Below are positions 23,441 to 33,712 of a stretch of 64,000 nt of DNA, one piece after another. This DNA is from Ralstonia sp. RRA. GTDB taxonomy: Bacteria > Pseudomonadota > Gammaproteobacteria > Burkholderiales > Burkholderiaceae. Under the pieces are notes generated by a model. It made no database searches. It was not told the DNA's origin and saw only the letters and a program-made list of their open reading frames with translations. The position numbers and the translations under genes were made by a program. Positions within the stretch are counted from its first letter, which is position 1; every line of letters starts with the position of its first letter. The stretch is taken from the NCBI RefSeq assembly GCF_037023145.1, contig NZ_CP146091.1:2170001-2234000 (forward strand), read 5' to 3'.

Positions 23441-25414
23441 TCAATGCAACTGGCGGTAGATTTCTTCGGCCAGGGTCTGGGAGATGCCCTCCACCGTGGC
23501 CAGCTCATCCACGCTGGCAGACATCACGCCGCGCAGGCCGCCAAAGCGCGCCAGCAACCGCTGCCGACGCTTGGCACCAATGCCCTCGATCTCTTCCAGC
23601 CGCGAGGTATTGCGCGCCTTGGCCCGCTTGGCGCGCATGCCGGTGATGGCAAAACGGTGCGCTTCGTCACGGATCTGCGCGACCAGCATCAGTGCGGCGC
23701 TGCCCTGCCCCAGTTCCAATGAAGACCGGCCGTCAGCAAAGATCAGCGTCTCCAGGCCAACCTTGCGGCCCTCGCCCTTGGCCACGCCGACCAGCAAGCC
23801 GATGTCGAGCCCCAGCTCTTCAAACACCTGCCGCGCGACTTCCACCTGCCCCTTGCCGCCGTCGATCAGCACGATGGTTGGCATATTGGGTGTGTCTTCG
23901 CCCGCCTGCTCGACGATCTTCTGGTAGCGGCGGGTGAGCACTTGGCGCATGGCGGCGTAGTCGTCGCCGGGGGTGATGTCCTGGATGTTGTAGCGGCGGT
24001 ATTCGCCGTTCTGCATGGCGTGGCTGTGGAAGACCACGCACGATGCCTGCGTGGCCTCGCCGGCGGTGTGGCTGATGTCGAAGCACTCGACGCGCAGCGC
24101 AGCAAGGTCTTCGAGATCGATACCGATGGTCTCGGCCAGTGCGCGTGTGCGGGCCTGCTGGCTACCCTGCTCAGAGAGGCGACGCATCAGTGAAAGCTCG
24201 GCGCCCTTCTCGGCCATCTCCAGCCACGCGCGACGCCCGCCCTGCGGCTGGCGCACAACAGACACGCGGCGCCCAGCCTGTTCAGCCAGTGCGTCGATCA
24301 GCTCAGTCGCGTGGATCGGGTGGCTGACCACCAGCACGGGCGGCACGAACTGGTCCAGATAGTGCTGCGCGACAAACGCTTCGAGGATGTCGCTGGCCAT
24401 GCGCTCCGGATCGCGCGCCCCATCGGTTGCAGCAGCAGCCTCGGCTTCCACGTCTTCACCGACGATGGCGGCGCCATCCTCCACGTGAGTCGGAAAATAG
24501 GCCTTATCACCCAGATGCCGGCCGCCGCGCACCATCGCCAGGTTCACGCAGGCGTGGCCGCCCTTGATGGCCACGGCCAGGATGTCGATGTCGCTGGCCT
24601 GCCCCACCTCTTCCACCGATTGCTGCGTGAGCACGGTCGACAGTGCGCCGATCTGGTCACGCACGATGGCGGCCTGCTCGAACTGCAGCGCCTCTGAATA
24701 GCGCAACATCTTGTCCTGAAGCGTCTGCATGACTTCGTCCTGACGACCTTGCAGGAATCCGGCTGCGTTGGCGACGTCGCGGGCGTAGTCCTCGGGGCTG
24801 ATCGCCTGCACGCATGGGCCGCTGCAGCGATGGATCTGGTGCAGCAGGCACGGACGTGTGCGGTTGTTAAAGACGGTGTCTTCGCACGTGCGCAGCTGAA
24901 ACACCTTCTGCAGGATCTGCATGCTCTCCCGCACCGCATGCGCACTCGGGAACGGGCCGAAGTACTGGTGCTTGCGATCGGTGGCGCCGCGGTAGTACGC
25001 CATGCGCGGATACGCATGCTGCGTGAGCTTGAGATACGGATACGACTTGTCGTCGCGAAACAGGATGTTGTAGCGCGGCGCCAGTGCCTTGATGAGGTTG
25101 TTCTCGAGCAGCAGCGCCTCGGCCTCACTGCGCACGACGGTGGTGTCGATACGGGCGATCTTCGCCACCATCATCGCAATACGCGGCGAAAGCAGCGTCT
25201 TGTTGAAGTAGCTGGAGACACGCTTCTTCAGGTCACGCGCCTTGCCGACGTAGAGCACGTTGCCCTGCGCATCAAAGTAGCGATATACGCCGGGCAGGTT
25301 CGGCAGGCGCGCGATGTACGCTTTCGCGTCGAAATCGGGCACATTCGCGGCTGCGCTGGGTTCAACGCTCTCGGGCGTCTCAGGAAGATCGGGGGGCGTG
25401 GGGTCGGACGGCAT
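23441..25414 (-). CDS. uvrC: Excinuclease ABC subunit C
   Basis: 657 residues. N-terminal GIY-YIG nuclease (about 35-115; [20 protein letters not shown]) for the 3' incision; UVR motif (about 215-250) for UvrB contact; central RNase H-like endonuclease for the 5' incision ([33 protein letters not shown]); C-terminal helix-hairpin-helix pair ([24 protein letters not shown]). Part of nucleotide excision repair. Slightly longer than the E. coli protein because of an Ala/Glu-rich insert near residues 315-340. Confidence 0.97.
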   Translation of the reverse strand: MPSDPTPPDLPETPESVEPSAAANVPDFDAKAYIARLPNLPGVYRYFDAQGNVLYVGKARDLKKRVSSYFNKTLLSPRIAMMVAKIARIDTTVVRSEAEALLLENNLIKALAPRYNILFRDDKSYPYLKLTQHAYPRMAYYRGATDRKHQYFGPFPSAHAVRESMQILQKVFQLRTCEDTVFNNRTRPCLLHQIHRCSGPCVQAISPEDYARDVANAAGFLQGRQDEVMQTLQDKMLRYSEALQFEQAAIVRDQIGALSTVLTQQSVEEVGQASDIDILAVAIKGGHACVNLAMVRGGRHLGDKAYFPTHVEDGAAIVGEDVEAEAAAATDGARDPERMASDILEAFVAQHYLDQFVPPVLVVSHPIHATELIDALAEQAGRRVSVVRQPQGGRRAWLEMAEKGAELSLMRRLSEQGSQQARTRALAETIGIDLEDLAALRVECFDISHTAGEATQASCVVFHSHAMQNGEYRRYNIQDITPGDDYAAMRQVLTRRYQKIVEQAGEDTPNMPTIVLIDGGKGQVEVARQVFEELGLDIGLLVGVAKGEGRKVGLETLIFADGRSSLELGQGSAALMLVAQIRDEAHRFAITGMRAKRAKARNTSRLEEIEGIGAKRRQRLLARFGGLRGVMSASVDELATVEGISQTLAEEIYRQLH

Positions 25415-25499
25415 GGCGTTCGCAGGCTCAGAGGGCGTCAGTGTAGAACAAGCCGCCGACTACAATGTCGGCCTTCTCCGGCCTTCCCTGCCTCACCTC

Positions 25500-26690
25500 A
25501 TGCGCACCATCACCTCCTGGGATATTTTCTGCTGCGTCGTCGACAACTATGGCGACATCGGCGTGTGCTGGCGCCTGGCCCGGCAGCTCACGCAGGAGCA
25601 CGGCCACACCGTACGGCTGTGGGTCGACGATCTGCGCGCGTTCGAGAAACTCTGCCCCGCCGTTGATGTGGCTGCCGAGGCGCAGCGCGTCTCGGGTGTC
25701 GATATCCGCCACTGGGGCGACGATGCCCAGGTCGCCGCGCTGCTCGCCGCGGATGCGCACCCCACGCCGCATAACGTGGTGGTTGGGGCCTTTGCGTGTG
25801 CCGTCCCAGAGCTCATTCTGCAGGGCATGGCCGCGCGGGCAGCTCAGGGCACGGCGCCTGTCTGGATCAACCTGGAATATCTCAGTGCAGAAAATTGGGT
25901 GGCCGAATTCCACGCGCTGCCATCGCCACATCCAAGCGGGCAGACCAGACATTTCTTCTTTCCGGGCTTTGCACGCAACACAGGCGGCGTACTGCGCGAA
26001 TCGCACCTCGGCGCGCAGCGCACGACGTTCAACACCAGCCCGGCAGCACATCAGGCGTTGTGGCATCGCCTTGGGGTCGACGACCTGATGCGCGACAACC
26101 CCAACGCACTGCGCGTGAGCCTATTTGCGTACGCCAACCCAGCCCTGCCGACGCTGGTTGCCCAATGGGAGGCCTCCCCGGAGCCTGTGATCTGTCTGGT
26201 GCCCGAGGGCTTGGCCGCCACGCAAATCGCCGAGTTGCTCGGTAACACCGGTGCCTCCAAAACAGGCGCACGCTGGACACGCGGCCAACTGACCGTCGCC
26301 GTGGTGCCGTTTGTGCCGCAAGAACACTACGACCCCCTGCTGTGGGCGTGCGACATCAACTTTGTGCGCGGCGAGGATTCCTTCGTACGCGCCCAATGGG
26401 CGCTGCAGCCCTTTGTCTGGCACATCTACCCGCAAAGCGACGATGTGCACCTCACCAAGCTGGACGCCTTTCTGGCCCGCTATACACCAGCGCTGGCGGA
26501 AACCGACGCCAACACCCTCATCGCCTTCTGGCACGCATGGAATGGTGCGCCCGCGTCACTCAACTGGGCGGAATTTGCCGCCATTGCCCCCCGCCTGCGC
26601 GTACGGTCCATCACCTGGGAGCAAAGCTTGATGCAACTGGGTGATCTCGCCGCGAATTTGGTAGCTTTTTGCGAAAAACAGGTAAAATAG
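25500..26690 (+). CDS. earP: EF-P arginine rhamnosyltransferase
   Basis: 396 residues from ATG 25500 (MRTITSWDIFCCVVDNYGDIGVCWRLARQL). The DNYGDIGVCWRLARQL start and the late VRGEDSFVRAQWA segment (Asp and Glu residues that hold dTDP-rhamnose) are diagnostic of EarP, a GT-B enzyme that puts rhamnose on a loop arginine of elongation factor P. efp follows 116 nt downstream on the same strand and carries the matching Arg. Divergent from uvrC by 85 nt. A longer in-frame start would overlap uvrC and is unlikely. Confidence 0.96.
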   Translation: MRTITSWDIFCCVVDNYGDIGVCWRLARQLTQEHGHTVRLWVDDLRAFEKLCPAVDVAAEAQRVSGVDIRHWGDDAQVAALLAADAHPTPHNVVVGAFACAVPELILQGMAARAAQGTAPVWINLEYLSAENWVAEFHALPSPHPSGQTRHFFFPGFARNTGGVLRESHLGAQRTTFNTSPAAHQALWHRLGVDDLMRDNPNALRVSLFAYANPALPTLVAQWEASPEPVICLVPEGLAATQIAELLGNTGASKTGARWTRGQLTVAVVPFVPQEHYDPLLWACDINFVRGEDSFVRAQWALQPFVWHIYPQSDDVHLTKLDAFLARYTPALAETDANTLIAFWHAWNGAPASLNWAEFAAIAPRLRVRSITWEQSLMQLGDLAANLVAFCEKQVK

Positions 26691-26806
26691 CGGGCTGATC
26701 TCTGTATGCGGCCCCGGCTTTGACCTGATTCGCGCGACCCGAGGGTATCGCGCGGTGCTTCGTTGCTTGGCGCGCATCGAACCCTCTTACTCTCAGGAAA
26801 TGTGAA

Positions 26807-27397
26807 ATGGCTTTGAAAATCGCGCAAGAACTCCGCGCTGGCAACGTGTTCATGTGGGGCCCTCCCGGCAAGGCCCAAGAGGCGTTGGTTGTGCTCAAGA
26901 CCGAGTACAGCCGCTCCGGCCGCCAAGGCGCTGTTGTCAAAATGAAGTACAAGAACCTGCTGAACGGTGCTGGTGGCGAATGGGTGTTCAGCGCCGACGA
27001 CAAGCTGGATCAGGTCATCCTGGACAAGAAGGAAGCCGAATACTCGTACTTCGACGGCACGATGTACGTGTTCATGGACCCGGTCAGCTACGAGCAGTAC
27101 AACGTTGAGCCGGCCGCCATGGGCAGCGCGCTGAACTACCTGCAAGACGGCATGAAGGTCGAAGTGACGTTCTACAACGAGAACGCCATCTCGGTGGAAC
27201 TGCCGACCACGGTTGTCCGCGAAATCGTCTACACGGAACCGGCCGTCAAGGGCGACACGTCGTCGGGCAAGGTGCTGAAGGCCGCGCGCATCAACGACAA
27301 CGAAGAATTCACGATCATGGTGCCGCTGTTCTGCAACATCGGCGAAAAGATCGAAATCGACACGCGTACGGACGAGTACAAGAGCCGCGCCAAGTAA
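26807..27397 (+). CDS. efp: Translation elongation factor P (arginine-modified type)
   Basis: 196 residues, three domains. The loop [13 protein letters not shown] carries Arg39 at the position of the rhamnosylated Arg32 in Pseudomonas/Neisseria EF-P; the shift is due to two extra N-terminal residues and a five-residue longer strand region ([14 protein letters not shown]). It relieves ribosome stalling at polyproline. Good ribosome site (CAGGAAATGTGAA) upstream of ATG 26807. The neighbouring earP supplies the modification. Confidence 0.97.
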   Translation: MALKIAQELRAGNVFMWGPPGKAQEALVVLKTEYSRSGRQGAVVKMKYKNLLNGAGGEWVFSADDKLDQVILDKKEAEYSYFDGTMYVFMDPVSYEQYNVEPAAMGSALNYLQDGMKVEVTFYNENAISVELPTTVVREIVYTEPAVKGDTSSGKVLKAARINDNEEFTIMVPLFCNIGEKIEIDTRTDEYKSRAK

Positions 27398-27410
27398 TCT
27401 GGCGCAGCAC

Positions 27411-27447
27411 CAACAAAAAAGGCAGCTTCGCGCTGCCTTTTTTGTTG
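27411..27447. terminator. Bidirectional terminator between efp and nagZ
   Basis: A perfect 16-bp stem (CAACAAAAAAGGCAGC with its complement) and TTCGC loop, T-runs on both strands. It serves convergent efp and nagZ. Confidence 0.93.
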
Positions 27448-27496
27448 CCCGCGAAAAACGAAGCGGGCATGCCGCCCGCCATCGCCTCTCGATACG

Positions 27497-28549
27497 TTAC
27501 GCAATCAGCCTGCCCTCACGCAGCGTACGCAGCGCCTGCTTGTAGGCCGATTGCTGCTGCAGCTTCGACCAATCCTTGATCGCCCTGCCTCCAAACAGCC
27601 GACGCACGCGTCGCTGCGACGCTTTGCCCATCGCCACATCCAGCTCACCCAGCAGGCGATCGGCCTTGTCCGGCGCATTGCAGATCAGCACCATGTCGCA
27701 GCCCGCAGCCAGCGCCGCACGGGCACCGTCCACCACCGAGCCGGCGACGCTCGCACCTTCCATGCTCAGATCGTCGCTGAAGATCACGCCGTCGAAATTG
27801 AAATGGGCGCGCAGCATGTCCTGCAGCCAGAAGCGCGAGAAACCCGCCGGATTCGGATCGACGGCCGAATAGATGACGTGCGCCGGCATCACCGATTGCA
27901 GGCCGAGTCCCATCCAGCCATAGGGCTGGGCGTCGTCATTCAGGATGGCCTCCAGCGGGCGGTCATCCACCGGCACGGCAACGTGCGAATCAGCCTGGAC
28001 ATAGCCGTGGCCAGGGAAGTGCTTGCCGCAGTTGGCCATGCCGGCCAGGCGCAGGCCGAGCGTCAGATGGTTCGCGAGCATGGTCACGACGCGCGGATCC
28101 CGGTGGAAAGCACGGTCGCCAATGACGCTGCTGGTACCGTAGTCGAGATCGAGCACGGGCGTGAAACTCAGGTCGATGTCACACGCGCGCAGTTCAGCGG
28201 CCAGCACGTAGCCGCATGCGGTGGCGGCACGCGTGGCGGCCAGCACGTCGCGGTCCCACAGTCGGCCCAGAGCGCCCATGGCCGGCAGGTGCGTGAAACC
28301 ATCGGTCTTCGCGCGCTGCACGCGGCCGCCCTCGTGGTCGATACAGATCAGCACGTCGTCGCGAATGGCGCGGATCGCCTGCGTGAGCGCCGTCAGTTGC
28401 GCGCGCGATTCGAAGTTGCGGGCGAACAGGATCACGCCCCCCGTCAGCGGATGCGCGATGCGGCGGACATCGTCAGGCCCGAGTTGAAGGCCTGCCACGT
28501 CGAGAACGATCGGACCGGGGCGTTTCTGCGTCTTTGCTGTGGAATTCAT
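27497..28549 (-). CDS. nagZ: Beta-N-acetylhexosaminidase (GH3)
   Basis: 350 residues from ATG 28549, whose ATGA overlaps the acpS stop. GH3 signature [20 protein letters not shown] holds the catalytic Asp/His loop, and the nucleophile Asp lies in [13 protein letters not shown]. It removes N-acetylglucosamine from anhydro-muropeptides in peptidoglycan recycling, in the cytoplasm. Last gene of the recO-pdxJ-acpS-nagZ chain. Confidence 0.96.
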   Translation of the reverse strand: MNSTAKTQKRPGPIVLDVAGLQLGPDDVRRIAHPLTGGVILFARNFESRAQLTALTQAIRAIRDDVLICIDHEGGRVQRAKTDGFTHLPAMGALGRLWDRDVLAATRAATACGYVLAAELRACDIDLSFTPVLDLDYGTSSVIGDRAFHRDPRVVTMLANHLTLGLRLAGMANCGKHFPGHGYVQADSHVAVPVDDRPLEAILNDDAQPYGWMGLGLQSVMPAHVIYSAVDPNPAGFSRFWLQDMLRAHFNFDGVIFSDDLSMEGASVAGSVVDGARAALAAGCDMVLICNAPDKADRLLGELDVAMGKASQRRVRRLFGGRAIKDWSKLQQQSAYKQALRTLREGRLIA

Positions 28550-28989
28550 GCGGTGGGTTTCGTTTGCAACTCGGCGACGGCAAAAGCAACTGCGTAATCG
28601 CGCTCGTCCGTCACGCTGATCTGGATGTGGAGGCCATGCTGCGCAATCCAGTCGGCCAGTTCGCCGCTGTAGCGCACCACGGGTTGCCCGGAGGGCAGGT
28701 TGAGCGTCTGCACGGCGCGCCACGTCATCGGCCAACGCATGCCCAGGCCGATGGCCTTGGACACGGCTTCCTTGGCGGCAAAGCGCGTCGCCAGAAAAGC
28801 CAACCCGCGGCGCTCGGAGCGTGCCTTGCGTGCGTGGTAGACCCGCAGCTCATCCGGCCCGAGCACCTTTTCGGCGAAGCGGCCGTTGGTCCGCTGCATC
28901 ACGCCCTCGACACGCTCGATCTGGATGATGTCCGTCCCGATGCCATAGATGGCGCCGGACACCCTGGCGGCAGCGGCTTGTTCGCTCAT
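28546..28989 (-). CDS. acpS: Holo-[acyl-carrier-protein] synthase
   Basis: 147 residues. Motifs [12 protein letters not shown] (Mg-binding Asp) and [12 protein letters not shown] (Glu and Lys) of the AcpS phosphopantetheinyl transferase family. It attaches the phosphopantetheine arm to AcpP Ser, linking this operon to the fab genes about 13 kb away on the same strand. Start overlaps the pdxJ stop by 4 nt. Confidence 0.96.
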   Translation of the reverse strand: MSEQAAAARVSGAIYGIGTDIIQIERVEGVMQRTNGRFAEKVLGPDELRVYHARKARSERRGLAFLATRFAAKEAVSKAIGLGMRWPMTWRAVQTLNLPSGQPVVRYSGELADWIAQHGLHIQISVTDERDYAVAFAVAELQTKPTA

Positions 28990-29777
28990 ACGGGCACGCC
29001 CGGATGGGCCGCAGAGGGCGTCATGGACGACAAGCGCGCCGCCACCATGATCGCCTTCATCTCGCGCACCGCGTTTTGCCAGCCGGCAAACACGGCATGC
29101 GCCACAACAGCGTGGCCGATGTTCAGCTCGTGGATGCCCGCGATGGCGGCAATGGGTTGCACGTTCGTATAGTGCAGGCCGTGGCCAGCATTCACGCGCA
29201 CGCCCCAGCGGATGCCCTCCTCCACAGCCGTTTCGATGCGGACGAGTTCCGCCTTCACCTCGGCATCGTCAGTGGCTTCGGCATAGCGGCCAGTGTGCAG
29301 CTCGATGACGGGTGCGCCAGCGGCAGCCGCGGCTTCAATCTGTGCCGCATCCGGATCGATGAACAGCGACACGCGGATGCCCGCGTCGGCCAGCTGTTTG
29401 CACGCTGCCTGCACCTTGGCAAAGCCGCCCACCACATCCAGGCCGCCCTCGGTGGTCACCTCCTGCCGGCGCTCCGGCACGAGACACACGTCTTGCGGGC
29501 CAATGTCGCAGGCGATGTCGAGCATCTCCTGCGTGACGGCGCACTCCAGGTTCATGCGCGTACGCAATTGCGGGCGCAGCGCACGTACGTCGGCATCCTT
29601 GATATGACGACGGTCTTCGCGCAGATGCAGCGTGATGAGATCAGCGCCCGCCTCTTCCGCCAGCAGTGCTGCCGCAATCGGATCCGGATAGGTGGTGCCG
29701 CGCGCGTTGCGCAGCGTGGCCACGTGGTCGATGTTGATGCCCAGGTCGATAACGCCCGGCGAAGCATGAAAGATCAT
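28986..29777 (-). CDS. pdxJ: Pyridoxine 5'-phosphate synthase
   Basis: 263 residues from ATG 29777. TIM barrel with [17 protein letters not shown] at the N-terminus (His10-type residue), [13 protein letters not shown] and [12 protein letters not shown] near the end. It condenses 1-deoxyxylulose 5-phosphate with 3-amino-2-oxopropyl phosphate in vitamin B6 synthesis. Its ATG overlaps the recO stop by 4 nt; an upstream in-frame extension lies within recO. Confidence 0.97.
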   Translation of the reverse strand: MIFHASPGVIDLGINIDHVATLRNARGTTYPDPIAAALLAEEAGADLITLHLREDRRHIKDADVRALRPQLRTRMNLECAVTQEMLDIACDIGPQDVCLVPERRQEVTTEGGLDVVGGFAKVQAACKQLADAGIRVSLFIDPDAAQIEAAAAAGAPVIELHTGRYAEATDDAEVKAELVRIETAVEEGIRWGVRVNAGHGLHYTNVQPIAAIAGIHELNIGHAVVAHAVFAGWQNAVREMKAIMVAARLSSMTPSAAHPGVPV

Positions 29778-30595
29778 AGTTTCTGCAAGTCGATCAGGAT
29801 CTGGCGCGTCGAAAGCGGCGTGCCGTGCAAATGATAATGCAGCAGGAAACGCATCAGGCTGCGGCTCTGCTGGGCAGTCGTGGGGCGTGAGGCGTAGTCG
29901 TCGCGCTCCATGTCGATCAGGGTCTGGCCGCGCAGCACGGGCCACGAGGAGGGGTCACTCGGCAACACGCGACGGATGCCGCGCTCAGGGTGATACACGT
30001 AGTCGCCATCGGCCTGCACCGGCTCGCCGTCGATACATCGATCCAGTTGGGCAGCAAAGCCGGTTTCCCGCAGGAGCACACGCTCAAACGCGCGCAGTGT
30101 CAGCGCGGCGGGTTCACCGTGAGCGAGCTTGTTGAGTGTTTCGACGTAGTGCGCGAACAGCACCGGGTGGCCGTCTTCGCGGGCGACGAACTTGACCAGC
30201 AGTTCGTTCAGATAGAAGCCCGACAACAGCCCTTCGCCACCCAGCGGCACCATGCCACCGACCCATTCCGCGCGGGTCAACGTGCGTACATCGCCGCGAC
30301 CACTCCATGACACCGACAGCGGCTGGAACGTCTGCAGCACCGCGCGCAGCGCCGAATGCGGTCGCTTGGCGCCCTTGGCCACCAACGCCATGCGGCCGTA
30401 GTCCGGCGTGAAAACGTCGATGATGAGGCTGGTCTCGCGGTACGGATAGCTGTGCAGCACGAAGGCCGGCTGCGCCGCTACGCGCGTCTCAGAGCGCCCG
30501 GCAGGAAAGCTCCTGCGCGGCGCGGCGCCGGCAACGCCTTCTTCGGCCAGCCATTCCGCCGCCTCGTCCGGAATCGGATCGGATCGTCCCGCCAT
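29774..30595 (-). CDS. recO: DNA repair protein RecO
   Basis: 273 residues. OB-fold N-terminal half ([34 protein letters not shown]) and helical C-terminal half. Loads RecA on SSB-coated gaps with RecR. About 30 extra residues precede the usual start ([18 protein letters not shown]...), so the true start may be nearer 30500. Same strand as era, 43 nt away. Confidence 0.94.
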   Translation of the reverse strand: MAGRSDPIPDEAAEWLAEEGVAGAAPRRSFPAGRSETRVAAQPAFVLHSYPYRETSLIIDVFTPDYGRMALVAKGAKRPHSALRAVLQTFQPLSVSWSGRGDVRTLTRAEWVGGMVPLGGEGLLSGFYLNELLVKFVAREDGHPVLFAHYVETLNKLAHGEPAALTLRAFERVLLRETGFAAQLDRCIDGEPVQADGDYVYHPERGIRRVLPSDPSSWPVLRGQTLIDMERDDYASRPTTAQQSRSLMRFLLHYHLHGTPLSTRQILIDLQKL

Positions 30596-30638
30596 CGAGC
30601 GTGTGTGGAGTGGCCAGTGAACGGTAAGCGACTAACGG

Positions 30639-31577
30639 TTATTCGTAGCCGTAGGCGCGCAGGCCGGCTTCGTTGTCGGCCCAGCCGCTCTTGACCTTGA
30701 TCCAGACCTCCAGATACACCTTGCCGTCGAACAGTTTTTCCATGTCCATGCGGGCTTCGGTGGAGATCTGCTTGAGCTTGGCGCCCTTCGCACCAATGAT
30801 CATGGCCTTGTGCGCATCGCGGTCAACCAGGATGGTGACGAACACGCGGCGCAGGCGCCCTTCGGTCTCGAACTTGTCGACAACGACGGTGCTGGAGTAC
30901 GGCAACTCATCGCCCGTCCAGCGGAAGACTTTCTCGCGGACGATCTCGGCGGCCAGGAAGCGCTCGCTGCGATCGGTCAGCGCTTCCGGGTCGTACATCG
31001 GTTCGCCTTCCGGCAGGTACGGACGCACGATGCCGAGCAGGCGGTCGATATCGTCGCGGTTCTTGGCGGACATCGGCACGATTTCGGCAAACGGAAACAC
31101 CTGCGCCATGTCCTGCAGGAACGTGGCCACCATCTCGGCACGCGTGTAACCATCCAGCCGGTCAACCTTATTGACGATCAGGATCACAGGCGTCTCGCGC
31201 GGCAACAGCGAGAGCACCTTCTCATCGTCCGGGCCGTAGCGGCCAGCTTCGACCACGAACAGCACGGCATCCACCGACGTGAGCGTGGAAGTGACCGCGC
31301 GATTCAACGAGCGGTTGAGCGCGGTAGCATGGCGCGTCTGGAAGCCCGGCGTATCGACGAAGACGAACTGCGCGTCGTCCGTCGTCTGGATGCCGGTGAT
31401 GCGATGCCGCGTGGTCTGCGCCTTGCGCGACGTGATGCTGACCTTCTGGCCCACCAGGGCGTTCATCAGCGTGGATTTGCCGACGTTCGGCCGCCCAACA
31501 ATGGCGACCATGCCGCAGCGGAACCCCTCCGGCGTGCCAGATTCTGGCTGCGGAGGCTGCAATGGGGTGTCGCTCAT
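30639..31577 (-). CDS. era: GTPase Era
   Basis: 312 residues. G1 GRPNVGKST (about 29-37), G2/G3 around QTTRHRITG and DTPGFQ, G4 NKVDRLD, and a KH domain at the C-terminus ([22 protein letters not shown]) that binds the 3' end of 16S rRNA. It acts in 30S maturation. It follows rnc by 8 nt, the classical rnc-era pairing. Confidence 0.97.
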   Translation of the reverse strand: MSDTPLQPPQPESGTPEGFRCGMVAIVGRPNVGKSTLMNALVGQKVSITSRKAQTTRHRITGIQTTDDAQFVFVDTPGFQTRHATALNRSLNRAVTSTLTSVDAVLFVVEAGRYGPDDEKVLSLLPRETPVILIVNKVDRLDGYTRAEMVATFLQDMAQVFPFAEIVPMSAKNRDDIDRLLGIVRPYLPEGEPMYDPEALTDRSERFLAAEIVREKVFRWTGDELPYSSTVVVDKFETEGRLRRVFVTILVDRDAHKAMIIGAKGAKLKQISTEARMDMEKLFDGKVYLEVWIKVKSGWADNEAGLRAYGYE

Positions 31578-31585
31578 TTACCTGA

Positions 31586-32356
31586 TTATTCCTTCAACCT
31601 GAGAGACAACTGCGGATCGGGCGGCGTGGCCTGTTTGCGCGTCTTGCCGGTGCGCTCGGCGCGGCTGCGCTTGACGAGCTGCGGCACCAGGCGATGTGCT
31701 TCTTCCAGGGCCAGCTTGGCCGCCGATTGTTCGGCCGCGCGCCGCGATGCCCCGTTGCCGGAGACGCGAATCTCCAGCTTCGGGATCGTGCACTCGACCT
31801 CGAATTGCTGATTATGCGCCGCGCCGTGGGTGGCAACCACCGTGTACAGCGGTAGCGCAATTTTGTGACCTTGGAGGTACTCCTGCAGCAGCGTCTTGGC
31901 GTCCTTGCCAAGCGTGCGCGGGTCGACCTGCTCCAGGATCGGGATGTAGAGCTTGCGGATCAGCGTGCGGGCGGCATCGAAACCGCCATCGAGGAATACC
32001 GCCCCGAAAATGGCTTCCAGCGCATCGGCCAGGATGGACGGCCGACGGAAGCCACCGCTCTTCAACTCACCTTCGCCCAGGCGCAGCGCGTCGGGCAACT
32101 GCAACATCTGCGCGATTTCGTACAGCGCCTGCTGCTTGACCAGGTTGGCCCGCACACGCGACAGATCGCCCTCATCCAGCTTGCCGAACATGCCGTAGAG
32201 CATGTCGGCGACGGCACAGTTCAGGATCGAATCACCCAGAAACTCCAGGCGCTCGTTATGCATCGCACTATGGCTGCGATGGGTGAGCGCCTGCTGCAGC
32301 AACTCCGGTTTGCTGAAGCGGTAGCCAAGACGTTGCTGTAGTGCTTCCAAACTCAT
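31586..32356 (-). CDS. rnc: Ribonuclease III
   Basis: 256 residues. Catalytic signature [12 protein letters not shown] (Glu38, Asp42 region) and a dsRNA-binding domain (about 155-225). The basic tail after residue 225 ([14 protein letters not shown]) is an extra compared with E. coli and could add RNA contacts. It cuts rRNA precursors and other double-stranded RNA. Confidence 0.97.
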   Translation of the reverse strand: MSLEALQQRLGYRFSKPELLQQALTHRSHSAMHNERLEFLGDSILNCAVADMLYGMFGKLDEGDLSRVRANLVKQQALYEIAQMLQLPDALRLGEGELKSGGFRRPSILADALEAIFGAVFLDGGFDAARTLIRKLYIPILEQVDPRTLGKDAKTLLQEYLQGHKIALPLYTVVATHGAAHNQQFEVECTIPKLEIRVSGNGASRRAAEQSAAKLALEEAHRLVPQLVKRSRAERTGKTRKQATPPDPQLSLRLKE

Positions 32357-32357
32357 G

Positions 32358-32726
32358 TCAACGCTGGGTTCCCGAATAGGTAATCACCAAGCCGATCGGG
32401 CCGTACAACGGGATCTCGCGCTTGTACGAGAAGTGCACTGCCTGAATGGTGCCGCCTGCATCCAGCACTTCCAGGTCCTCGCCCTTCAGCGACGTGATGT
32501 CGTCGATGGCGGCCTGCTTGTCGAACGCGCCGACAACATCTACGCGCGTGGCAGCCCGCTCGCGCGCCTGCTTCACGGCACGGGTGATTGCCTGGTATTC
32601 CATCAGGCTCGGAATGGACCGGATTGCCGGCAACACAGCCGTGATCAGCACGATGATGCCAATCAAGATGCCGAACATCGTAATCCCGCGCGACTGGCGT
32701 TTCAGACCGGCCTGACGAATCCGCAT
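32358..32726 (-). CDS. DUF4845 family membrane protein
   Basis: 122 residues from ATG 32726 ([19 protein letters not shown]). One N-terminal membrane helix ([21 protein letters not shown]) follows a basic segment, then an extracytoplasmic domain of about 80 residues. The prepilin-like helix and position between lepB and rnc are those of the DUF4845 family in betaproteobacteria. Function unknown; it is one nucleotide from rnc. Confidence 0.85.
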   Translation of the reverse strand: MRIRQAGLKRQSRGITMFGILIGIIVLITAVLPAIRSIPSLMEYQAITRAVKQARERAATRVDVVGAFDKQAAIDDITSLKGEDLEVLDAGGTIQAVHFSYKREIPLYGPIGLVITYSGTQR

Positions 32727-32788
32727 TGCATTTCCCCCGTTGTGCAATTGCCGAGTTTCAATAAGAGCTTTTTGATTCACTTATCGGA

Positions 32789-33682
32789 TCAATGGAAGCC
32801 GCCGATCCGCTTCAGGTCACCCAGGTTCATCCAAATGAAGAACGCTTTCCCGACGATGTTCTTGTCCGGCACGAAGCCCCAGTAACGGGAGTCCGCGCTG
32901 TTGTCGCGATTATCGCCCATCATGAAATAGTGACCTGCAGGTACCTTGCAGGTAAAGCCGGTCTGATTGTAAGTGCAGTTCTCGCGGAACGGAAAATCGT
33001 CCGGGCCGGACACATAGGCGGGGCGATCGGCGTCGTTCAGGATGTTGTGCGAGACCGTGCCGAGCGTTTCCTGGTACTGCTTGGAATACGTCAGGCGCTC
33101 GCCATCGAGGTAATCGGACTGCGGCGCATACGTGGCAGGCTGGTCATTCACCGTCAGACGCTTGTTGTCGTACTTGACCACGTCGCCCGGCACGCCGATC
33201 ACGCGCTTGATGTAGTCCATCGACTCGTCTTTCGGGTAGCGGAAGACCATCACGTCGCCGCGCTGCGGCTGGTTCATCTCGACAATCTTCTTGTTCACGA
33301 TCGGCAGACGAATGCCGTACGTGTATTTGTTGACGAGGATGAAGTCGCCGATCTGCAGCGTCGGGATCATCGAGCCCGACGGAATCTTGAACGGCTCAAT
33401 CACGAACGAGCGCAGCAGAAATACCGCGGCAATCACCGGGAAGAAACTGGCGGTGTACTCCAGCCACCACGGCTGGCGCAGCTTGTCTTCGGCCAATTGC
33501 AGACGCGCGGTGCCGATGTCGCCACCACCGCCGTACTGGGCTTGCACTTGCGCACGCGCATCGAATTCAGCCAGCGCGGTCGCTGCTGCGGCTTGACGCT
33601 GGCGCTGGAATACGAGCTTGTCAGCCACCCACGCAATACCGGTGATGACGACAAGAATAAACAGGATCAGGGCGAAGTTCAT
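32789..33682 (-). CDS. lepB: Signal peptidase I
   Basis: 297 residues. Two membrane helices (about 2-22 and 77-95), catalytic Ser104 in IPSGSMIPTL, general base Lys159 in DYIKRVIGVPGD, and the late MGDNRDNSADSRYWG box. It cleaves signal peptides of exported proteins such as the porin and LysM-FecR proteins here. Downstream of lepA, the common lepA-lepB order. Confidence 0.97.
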   Translation of the reverse strand: MNFALILFILVVITGIAWVADKLVFQRQRQAAAATALAEFDARAQVQAQYGGGGDIGTARLQLAEDKLRQPWWLEYTASFFPVIAAVFLLRSFVIEPFKIPSGSMIPTLQIGDFILVNKYTYGIRLPIVNKKIVEMNQPQRGDVMVFRYPKDESMDYIKRVIGVPGDVVKYDNKRLTVNDQPATYAPQSDYLDGERLTYSKQYQETLGTVSHNILNDADRPAYVSGPDDFPFRENCTYNQTGFTCKVPAGHYFMMGDNRDNSADSRYWGFVPDKNIVGKAFFIWMNLGDLKRIGGFH

Positions 33683-33712
33683 GGAGGAGAGATCGTCCGA
33701 GCGGTGTCCGGG

